Below the pieces are notes generated by a model. The model was given only the letters and a program-made list of their open reading frames with translations, was not told where the DNA came from and did not search any database. A program made the translations under genes and the position numbers. A DNA stretch of 64,000 nt from Heliocidaris tuberculata (taxonomy: Eukaryota > Echinodermata > Echinoidea > Camarodonta > Echinometridae), in contig CM046836.1 in the NCBI GenBank assembly GCA_025618425.1, positions 20,806,494 through 20,870,493 of the forward strand, in the 5' to 3' direction. The first letter of the stretch is position 1. Each line of letters begins with the position of its first letter. This document shows, piece by piece, positions 31,041 to 42,464 of this stretch.

Positions 31041-34000
31041 AGTACAATTCAATGTCTTATTCAGTTAATTACCATTTTTCATTTAAGATTAAAACGACAA
31101 ACCATATGGAACTGAGGAACTGAGGAAAGAAAGGGAAATGAAAAGAGAAAAGTGAGAGGACTTGTAAGAAGTAGAGAAAAAAAAAAAGAAAAAAAAATTA
31201 AATGCAAAGAAGTTTTCATGAGCCACGATAATTCTGTATATACTTCACGTACATAAAAAGCTTCTTATCGATTATCTACTTTAATACTGATAAAAACATG
31301 ACAAAGTTGATATCAAAGTAATGTAATTATTAATCATCCTGTATATGAGTCAAATTACTGACGAAAATATACCAATAAAACAAGATAAAATTGAGGAGCT
31401 TAATGAGGAGAAGGGGAAGTGAAGCAGATTAACATGAAGAGAGAAATGAGGGAATTTTTTTTTCTAAAAAAACTATACAAATCTTAATACCCATTGAGCC
31501 TATAACTTACAAGCATAGCTTTCACTTTAGGCTCTTCCATATTTCACTCTCCTTTTCGCTGAATCTGTGAATTTCCTTAGAAGAGCGAGACTAATCCCTA
31601 TTTGCATATAGGAAGAATGTATTTGCAGGTTGTATGAACACGTGTGTTACAAGGGTGAGAAGAAGTGAATCGTCATTGAAATGGTTCGATTCTTCAGCGG
31701 CGGACGTCGTTTAAATCTGTTCCGTGTTAAATCTACATCCAGTAGTTTGGCTCGCCAAGAATATATCATAATTAGCAAAATTTCTCCAGCTTATAATACA
31801 GGTCGCTAGATATTTACCACAATTAAGATCAAGCTATATTGACTCTGAAATATAGAGAAAGCAGATAGTTCCCGATGCAAAGAGAAGTTTCATCTGAGGC
31901 GGCATCACGGATCTGAAGAAGTGCAACAAGTATGTATGTATTTACATGCGCTCTTTCGTGAAATATATAAATTATCAGATTATGTACAAGTAGTTTCAGG
32001 TGATGAGAAAAATAGCCATTAAAAGAATACATATATTTATATATAGATGTGCCTAATAATAAACAATTTAAAGGTTACCACGTTGATTAATAGTATATCG
32101 CAAAAAAAAAATTTAAAAAATGGCAAATTCTTTTATGAGAGCGTCTTCTTTGAGTGACATTATAAATATGAATCTCTCCAAACTGTTTATGTTTTCAAAG
32201 TTATCATTGAGTGCTTTAGGATTATCCAAAAAACAGTTCTCTTCTTATTCTAAATTTATCACATTGCATGACATAATGGAATTCGTCTCCTACTGTCTGC
32301 ATACTACAGCTTTCACAAAAACGTATATTCGCTGATATTTTGTTAGAGCGATGGTATCTTCCTTTTTCAATTGGTAGGTTATAAAGCTACGGTCACAAAG
32401 GTTCGTACGAACGATGCGTTCGTACGAATCTCACGGTTCGTATACGAATTCCGGAGTTCGTAGAGATTCGTAGATGGGGTATAGATTCTTACGGCCTTCT
32501 TACGAAGTTCGTACGAGCGCCGTTTAATTCGCAAGAACAACTTAAGACCTTCTTGAGAAACGAAGTGATTTTCGGGTATACAATGGCCCTATATTTCGTA
32601 TGTTTTTCTTAACAATGCTTTGAGTTATTCTTCCGTCAGACTTACGGCCATCTTACGATTTTTGTTGTCGCAAGATGGTCGTACGTGCAACTCACGGCAC
32701 TCTTAATTCATTCGTAAGAAGATCTTACGAATTTTTGTATATTTTGTCGGGTTGCAAAAAGGCGCTGCCGTGTACTGTCGAAAATTCTGTGAATTTTGAA
32801 AGTTATACCCCCTAAAACTCAACACCTACGCCTTACGAGCACCTTACGCACGCCTTACAAACGGCAAGAGTCGTTCGTAAGAGCGCCCTACGAATCTCCG
32901 TTCGTAGGGGGTTCTTACGAACGCCGTAAGAGCCCTCTATGAACAACTTAAAAGGTTCTTACGATCATCGTAAGAATTTAAGGCTTCTAGAATTGTCTCT
33001 CGACCCTACAGAATCTTGCGTGGTTCTTACGATGTTCTTACGACGTTCGTAAGGCCGCCTTACGAAGAGGGGGTTTCGTACGACGTTGAAAAAAATCTTG
33101 GACAAGACCATCGACCAGGATGCGAACTTACGAACGGTCTACGATCGCTGGTTTCGTACGGCCTTCTTGAGAAGATCTTACGAAATGGTTTAAAAATCGT
33201 TCGTACGGCGTTCGTGGCAGTTCTTAATGATATTGTGACCGAGGCTTCAGCTTATGCGAAGTTTGCAGATGTTTTGTCTTATGTTTCTATCAGTAAGAAT
33301 TTTTAGATATTTTTCTTCTTTCATGGAAGTTTTGAATAATCGATATGTCCGCAATTTGTTACCCTTTCTATTGTTTTTATCGTGGAAAAAGTCAAGTTTT
33401 ATTTGGTTATTAAATATATCTTGTAGCTTACCCTCACAGTGGGAGACGAAGTCGTTTTGCGTCCTTTATACATATCTGGTTCAAATACAAAATGTCTACA
33501 GTCTCTAAAATCTTTTTTTTGTTGTTGTTGTTTCTTAACCAGCAATGCTCCTTGATTTCATACAGTCGTTTATTTTCAATATAACTATCATGCAATATAG
33601 CATCATGATCAATATTACGCATTCTTATCCAGGAGTGTTAATTAAAACCTCAATAAGAGGATATCTTCCAAGTTGGCAATAACGCCGATATTACTACTTT
33701 TGCGATTTATACCAAGCATAATTATGTTTACACCATTGAAGATGGATTTTTTTCGAACCTCGGTTCAAACTATAGTTTCGTTTTGTTCGCTTCTTCTGAG
33801 AAGAGCTTACTGCAGACCATTGTACTACCCCATATTTCCGATCCGTATAATAAAATAGGTTTGATCATACTATCAAAGCAGCTTGTAGCAATTCTAACGT
33901 TAAGAGTATATTTGCCAAACGATTTGTATAATTTAAAAAGGGCTTTTCTTATTTTATCGGCCAAATGTTTTGTAGCTTGCTTAAACATACTATTACTGCA

Positions 34001-37000
34001 TACTACAATCCCGAGATACTTGAATTATTTTACATTCTCAAGAATATGCCCATTGATCCCAAAGTTTTCTTTATTAAATTCCTTGAATTATTGCATACCA
34101 TAATTTTGGTTTTAGAATGATTTCCAGCTTCCATTCCTTGCAGTACTCATTCAATTGGTCCAAACAATGTTCCATTCCCTTTTTGGAAGTTGAAAAAAGT
34201 ACAATATCGTCTGCATACATAACGCAATTAAGGATTCTTTCATTCAACTCTACAGGACTGCTTTTATCTCGATCAAAAATATCAGGGATGTCATTCAGGA
34301 ATATATTAAAGAGTGTAGGACTGATAACACAATCTTGTTTTACTCCAATATTTGCACTGGAAGTTGGAGTCAACTCCTCATTTGATTTTACACATAGATT
34401 ACATTTTGAATATATATTCTTTATAACACTGTAAAATTTATTACCGATACCCAGTTTTGATAATTTAGACAACAGGACTTCTCTTCATACACTATCAAAA
34501 GCTTTTTTAAAGATCGACAAAACAAATTAGCCCGTTCTTGCTACCATTCTGGTTATATACAATGTATTTATCTACAATCATTTTTAAAACGAAAATGTGA
34601 TCCGATGTCCTAAAACCACTCCTAAATGCAATTTGGTTTGGTTTATACAGTATCTGTTTAAAGGGAAATCCAACCTTAGTTGCAAGTTTCTTTGAAAGAA
34701 AGAGGAAAAATCAGAGAAGCAGATTGGTGAAAGTTTGAACAAAATCGGACAAGCAATAAGAAAGTTATGAATTTTTGAAAGTTGTAATCACTATACATAT
34801 GGGAATTTCAAATTGGCCGAATAGGTAATGTCACTGTGATGTAGCTGTGGACAACTCCCCCATTCGCTCCAACACACAAAATGACTAAAATGTCACTTTT
34901 TTCAAAATGTATTACTCAGTAGGATCTTTTTCTTTCATGAGGACCTATAACAATATGCTATCTCCAATATATTTTGAGTACTGCCCTGAGGGTAAAAGCG
35001 CCTCGAAGAAAACCGCAAATTAATGATATTTTTGTGTACGACAAATGGGAGAGTTGTCCACAAAAATGTCACAATTGACTGACCAAATTGCCAATTTGAG
35101 ATTCACATAGATGTAGTGATCTCATTTTTCAAACATCCATAACTTTCTTAGTCCTTGTCCGATTTCTTTCAAACTTTCACCATCCAGTTTTTCTTATTTT
35201 TCTGCTTTCATACAAATCATCTTATTACCAAGGTTGGATTGCCCTTTAACATGAATGCCGAATGCAATACAGATAAATCAGAGAGATGTGAAAGAGGCAA
35301 ACCAATAGATCTGAGACGGAGTGAGCGATTAATTTGGTGCTTAATTTTGAGAAGAATTATTATGTACAGTGTCAGGTTGTGAATATGGTGAGATGATTAT
35401 GTAGCATGTGTTTGACGAATCTGATGAGAAATGAAAGAGGAAACGTTAGGTTACAAAAACAGCAAGTTATTTTGTTCCATTAGATCAGTTAAGCAATAAA
35501 TGAACATGCACATTTGTAGATTATATATGCAATTAGAGTTGAACGAAAATAAAATTTCTTTGACATAGAAACATCGCACAGGCTTATGTGAATGTAATTT
35601 GATGCAAATTTGCAAGTATAGTACGTGATGCTTATTTCCTCTGGAAATTTCCATGTGAATATCAAATTATCCATAATGATAGTCATGCTTGTATATTCAA
35701 GTTACGGGATGTAAGTATCTACAAAAAGAGTCTGGTCATCCAGGCATATAGAAGTTATAAGGGTCAGCAATACCAGACTACTACCCTACTCGAAGTTGAC
35801 GCTTTTGAACATGATGAACAGATATCTGAACGTTACAAAAATTATACCGGTATACTGAACTTGACTGTCAGTATGTCAGTTATTGACTGTGGTGATGTTC
35901 TACTGTTTTCCAGTTTGAAAAGCTGCAAACTGCCCCTTTCTCTAATGTTGTATTACATGCATGATGCTGTTGGTGAAGGAATTAATTTATTTTCTCTCTG
36001 TAATGGGCTTGGGTTCAAAATTTATCTGAGCCCGGACCGCATTGCTACGTGTTATATTCGCCTGTAAAAATTCTTGTGTACATTGCAACATTCGTCGTGT
36101 ACCCGGCAGAAGGGCGCGAACGCCTGCGCGCACGGAAAACACAGTTTCGAGAAAAAACGTGATTAAAGATTATGCTTTATTTTGCAGCCGCATTCTGAAG
36201 TAATTAATAATCCAAACATCTTCTAAATTTCACCAAATGACAAAATAACACTTCAAGAATCATCATTGTACATTTTATTACCAATGGTGCTAAACTTTCA
36301 AAGATATGAATACATTTTCCGTTCACGACCTTCTGCTGGGACGAAATTACTCGAAATCAGTGTTTTTCTTCCCGGCAAAAGGGCGCGAACAACGTTCGCG
36401 TCACATACGGCTATGCGCAGGAGGCTTCACGCCCTTCTTCCGGGCAAAATGGGGCTACGTCGCGCAGATTTTCTTCCCGGCAAAAGGGCGAGAACAATGT
36501 TCCGTTGTTCGCGCCCTTTTGCCGGGAAGAAAAACACTGATTTCGCGTAATTTGTTCCCAGCAGAAGGTTGTGAACGGAAAATGTATTCATATCTTTAAA
36601 AGTTTAGCACCATCGGTAACAATATTTACAGTGATGATTCTTGAAGTGTTATTTTATCATTTGGTGAAATTTAGAAGATGTTTGGATTATTAATTAGTTC
36701 AGAATGCGGCTGCAAAATGAAGCATAATCGTCAATCGCGTTTTTCTCGAAACTGTGTTTTCCGCGCGCACAGGCGTTCGCGCCCTTCTGCCGGGAAGGAT
36801 TTTTGGTATTTGGCTGCCCGCGCCATTTTCATTTTTTTGTATAACGTAACAATTAAGGCATGATATGAGTTGAGAAGCATATCAATCGAAAGGCCTTTCA
36901 ATTCTCTATCATGTGTTACCAAAAACTGAAAATCGAAAATTTTGTCAATTTTTGCGTTCGCGCCCTTCTGCCGGGCACAGTTACGATGACTTGCTTATAT

Positions 37001-37195
37001 AGTCAGTGAATTCTTGACAAGCCGGAAAAGTTGTCAAGGGCATTATTAAAGAGGTAAGCCTGAAAAGGTAAGCCTGAAAAGGTTGAAAGCATTTCAGAAA
37101 GAATTGATGGAACGTGACTTTTATATCATCAGAGCATGAAGATTCCGAACCCTAATTGTTCACGAGGAGCATGCATTATCACTATTTGGAATTAG

Positions 37196-37240
<45 letters not shown>

Positions 37241-37543
37241 GGGCGGATCCAGGATTTCGTATAAGGGGGGGGGGGCACACAAATGCAGGATTGTCAACTT
37301 TGGGAAACTGCTTGGAGGGAGACCCATATTTTTTTGGTCTCGCCAGCCCTCCAAAAGTCGCTCAGTAGGGGGGGGGGGGGGTTATGGGGTCCAGTTCCCC
37401 TCCATAATTCTCTGACAAGCAAAAAAAAAAAAAAAAAAAAAAAAAGGTTTTCTGGTCGAAAAGGGGGGGGGGGCACAATGCATTGTTTTCCCTCAAAAGT
37501 AGGGGGGGGGGCACGGGCCGGGATTGCCCCCCTAAATCCACCA

Positions 37544-37635
<92 letters not shown>

Positions 37636-39524
37636 TATTTTGATTCTTTAGTGAAAGAAGGTGATAATATCATCTGAGAAATCCAAAGTAAAGTAAACTT
37701 TAGAAAATAGAATGATTATAATCATTACCAAAGTGGAAAAGAAAACAAGATATGGAATATCGAAGGATTTCCCGTAGAAATGCAATGGAACTAAGTAAGT
37801 TTTAATGGATCCTGTTATAGGATCACAATAAAGAAGAATATACTTGATGAGATAGTTGGAACTATCCCACTTAAGATCTGTTTACCGTGCACCCATTGGT
37901 GTAAGGGTATTGTACATCTATTCATATTGATCATCAGTCGTGTTAGTGGTTATATTTTAGTGTTTTTATATGCAGATTTGTGTAGCGAGACACTGCCATT
38001 TTTATGAAATTAATATTGAAAATTGTTAGATTTCTATATCACTTTATATTTTTCCATTCTTAAAACAAATGAAAATATTACCAAATTAAATATCAGAATA
38101 AATGATGCTATGTATAAAAGTCACAGCTGAAATTTTCATAACCGATATTTTCCATTCAAGTGAAAATAATACCAGTCACTAGGCTGAAAAATCGGAAGGC
38201 TCAAGTCTTGTACATCTGGTACTAAGGAAAATAAATCGTTTCAGATTGGTCTGTTGTCAAATATTGAGCCATTTAAAAATTATTACTTTCAATCAAAATT
38301 GTGTTCAGTTAAACGCTGACTGCCAGTTATAGGTATTCAATATTTTACGATCTTTGCCATTTATTACATTTTTCTATAACCAGAAGATTACTTTGCTAAT
38401 GCATGTACTAAAAAAATATTTTTTAATGGAATTGTAACATTTTAGAGCTGAATACCAAAGTTTACTCCACTACGAATAAATATTATTTATAAATCAAATG
38501 CAATTAAACTCAGTTGATGTTTCATTGTGAAAGTACTTAGTGATATGAATTTGGATATGAATATGAATTTTTCCCCCACTTGGGATGTGTTTGCAGGCCA
38601 CTGGGCTGATGGAGCAAAAAGCTCAAGTTTTTTTTATATATGAAATAATTTTAGCCGAGGAGCCCTCGCGAAATATGTCCGTAACCATGGTAACAGGCAG
38701 ATATCTAAGATGACTACTATTTACGCTGGTCTTCGGCCACTTAAGACAAAATCCTATTTCATGACTCTTTATTACAGATTAGATTTCACCTTTTACTCAA
38801 GTCATGGATGTCCATATTGTCACTGATTAAACCAAAGAAAAATCCCGGAAGAAAATACAGAGCTGCCATGGCAAAATCTATTTTCATTTTCCCTGTCTTG
38901 GAGATGGTTTTCGGCATAGCAGTGCTGGTCTTCGGCCACATGTACAAACCAGCGGTCCTATCCAGCGTCCCACGCCAGAGCTCCTCACATGCAATCCAGT
39001 CGAAAACCAGCGCAGCTATATCAGACACTGACATCGCAATACATAGGGAGCTCTCGCTGGTGTCTATATGCACGGGCATGTTGGCTCAGTTTGTTAGAGC
39101 GCCTGCCTCATGAACGGGAGGTCGTGGGTTCGAACCCCGGCCGAGTCATACCAAAGACTTCAAAAATGGGACCTTCTGCCTCCTAGCCAGGCGCTAGGCA
39201 TATTAGAATGGAGAAGGGTAATAATAACATATTATGTTATGCAGGGCCCGCTGGAAGAGCAGTTTGATAACTGAAGTGGCTAACCTGGGTAAAAAAACGC
39301 TATTATTATTATTATTATTATTACACTGACTATTGGTGACTGCAACGTTTGATCGGACACTTTGGTGCTTGCGACACAAGAAAAATCCATATCTTAAAAC
39401 TGAAAAATTCTTGAAATATAGCTCAGTTTTTTTTTAAAACCATGTCGCCTTACGGACAACCTTATTCTACTTTTGAGTAATAATTGTAGCTTTAGGAGAT
39501 ATGGAATGTATCAAAGTATGATTT

Positions 39525-39566
<42 letters not shown>

Positions 39567-42416
39567 GCTGAAATTGTAAATTGTCATGGATTTTAATGCT
39601 TAGTAGCATCAGTGTACAATTTTGCTACCAGAATGTAATACTAACACAAATAAAAATATGTATCTTTATGATAAAATAAAATCCAGCATATGGACTACGG
39701 GAAGGCGGGGCAAGACAGGATGCATGGCAGTCCTAGGATAGGAATGAATCGACATGGATTACAATTAGAAATATACATTTACACATTGACAAAAAATACC
39801 CCCAAAATACCGTGTGATAGCAATGATGAAAGTGACAAAGACCTATATAAAGTCAAATCTTTGGAAAAAAAATCTGCATTATGCTTCAAGTTCATCAGGA
39901 CTCCTAATGAAAACTGTAATCACCGACTTTTATTACTGTTTGCAGATGATGAGATTATGTTACGTTCATGCACAAACTAAAATGTCTTTTAGAAAATTCA
40001 TGATATTCGGTAATTCATTGCACAGTGAAGTCCTACTAAGAGTTGATATACCGGATAACTTGTCTTTTGAGACGTTTCCTGCAATGCTCTAGAGCTTATC
40101 ACACAAGAAACAGAGTTATGCTATAATCTTATTATCCAGGAAATACGAAAAAAAAATAACCAAAAACCCAAACCCCAAAAAACACTGTCTTAAATTGTTA
40201 TCAATATCGTTCATATTCCCGGATGCAATCGATAATGAGTTTGCCATCCTTTATTCCACGAAGCCAATGTACATGCATGTACTTTTGTTCTGAGGGGTAT
40301 TTCCATTCCAAATATTAGATATGTCGTGTCTAAGTTAAGCACAATTTTATCATGTAAACCACCAAATGATATTTACAAGGATTTACCTTATTTATCATGT
40401 ACTAGCAATATGTTTGCTCAATAAGCAATCTCTTCTCTTCTCGACGGCAAATGAAAATCACATAATTAGACCCATCACCTTTAAGTCTGAATTAGTCTGA
40501 AAAAAACGAAGTAAAAATACATCACTACGAAAACTAGGATTTGGTAGAACGCCTTGCCACGATTCTGTTATGTCTTTCATATTTTTCCTGACTGAAATGC
40601 AGTTCCTTTTACATAGTGACTGCTATCCTAGCAAACTTTTGGATCAAAGTGAGGGCGCCCTTTTGCAGATATTATTTTAAAAATTATTTATTGTCCCTAT
40701 AAACCGGCTTTTCATTTTCTAATGTGAAAAGTAACATGCTATGATAACGTTAATTTCATTTGGCAACAAATTTTATGCATCCTATGAAATGATTTAATCC
40801 GAAAAGGTTGTTTTTATTATATTGGATGGCGGCCATTTTGGATTTTTGCATTTCGCTCAAGTACCTTTAAAAAATCGCGAGGGCTTTTCGACTAATATTG
40901 ATTAGTAGGACATAAGGAGTGTTCATGCCAAATATTTTCTTTCATATAGGGTCCATTCACATTAAATATAATACAATACGCGTAGATCCAAGAATGCATA
41001 CTACACTGTAAAAAAAATTGCCGTGTTTTCACGGGAATTTCTTGGCCGTCAGGATGCCGGGAATGCAAGTTTTTCCACAGTTTTTTTTTTGTTTTTGTTT
41101 TTTCACCGGAAATCAGCATATACTTACAATAAAATTATGTAAATATATGCTGATTTCCGGTAAACCAGCAAACTTGCTGTTGTTTTACAGGAAAAGACTG
41201 TCAAATTGAAATAACGGCAATAAATTGTAATTTCAAGGGCTAAAAAAAAACTGAAGTTTTATTGTAGAGAAATATAAATACTATAAAACCAAATAAACAT
41301 AGAAGATAAAAGATAAAGTTGATTATAAAGTGAAACGACAAGGGAAAGAATTGGATATGATGGAAAGATTATAAGAAAAAGAGGGGTATAACAGAGAGCA
41401 GGCAGAACGGGAGGCAAGGTTAAAGGGAAAACTTGAGTTCTGGGAAAGGTAAAAAATAATTTGTGAGCTTTCTCATTCTTTTCATGTTGGTTTGGAAGAT
41501 TATCATAGTAGATATGTCCCCTTTAAAAGGATTGCTCTTCAAATGCTCTCACATTCAAAATGTGTCAAGAAACAGCTGAAATGTTCGGGCCGAACATTTT
41601 TGTGTAGTCCCATATACACATTTCGGTGTGCAGTGCATGTGACTCTCAGCAGGACTGAATCAATTTCTTATCATTTTGGTGATTCCTAAACCTCACAGTA
41701 AACACGAATTCTTATGTAGACATAATCCACCATTCCCAATTGCTTTGCGACAGTTTCTGTCACAATTCAATCTCATGACATGACCAGGGCCCTGTTTCAT
41801 AAAACTTTGTCATCAATGACAAGTAGCAATAGCTGTTTTAAGCTACTGAAATACTTGCATCTGATTGGCTGAGAGCAAATTTGTCGGTAAAAATCACTGA
41901 CAAGACACTTGATGAAAAGCCCCCCAGAACTCAACTTTATCTTTAACATGGTCAAGGGAGATGGGAACAGTCCAAATATGTAATAATATAACTTTAGAAC
42001 GAAATCTCCACCCCCCCCCCCCTCGTTGTAATATTACATCCAGAAACCGTTTGTAATTTGAGAGGCGACGCAACTCTGTGGACAGCTTTCTGTTTATCTA
42101 GTTGTTTACAAATGCTACGCCTATACAGAGAGAGAAAATAGAAATTAGAGGTTAAGCCTACCAAACCGATTGCTTGAAATCCATACTCATCTGGGAAAGT
42201 GAAAGTTCTTTTTTTCCGTGCCCATATAGCTACTTATAATTATGTTTCAAGAACACTTGCATCCATTGGCGTAGGATAGGATCGCAGTCGATCGTATAGC
42301 GTGCGGTTGGGCTTTAGTCAGGGTCGGATCCAGGGGAGGTTGTTACGGGGATCCGGACCCTTTTTTGCTTGTCATAGGTCCCCCCCCCCCCTAGAAAATC
42401 CTTTTTTCCTGTCCTG

Positions 42417-42464
<48 letters not shown>

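Larger units (their letters stand above)
32105..35380 (-). mobile_element. Non-LTR retrotransposon, interrupted by two insertions
   Basis: Minus-strand segments in order. First, 34640-34074 is the RT palm: GFRTSDHIFVLKMIVDKYIV-like text, motif A reading FVDL-stop-KSFDSV, GVKQDCVISPTLFNIFLNDI and YADD in CVMYADDIVLF. Next, 33988-33770 contains IKPILLYGSEIWG, and 33622-33260 holds the connection region. After the foldback insertion, 32395-32105 carries YNLPIEKGRYHR and the C-terminal knuckle FCESCSMQTVGDEFHYVMQC. Several stops and shifts make it dead. The LINE text resumes cleanly across both insertions on at least the 32384-33247 junction. The 5' boundary is uncertain. Confidence 0.85.

Noticed and set aside
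39074..39147. A genuine tRNA-Met-like gene
   Set aside because: The acceptor stem is poor and the sequence continues into a body with an (ATT)n tail, so a SINE fits better.
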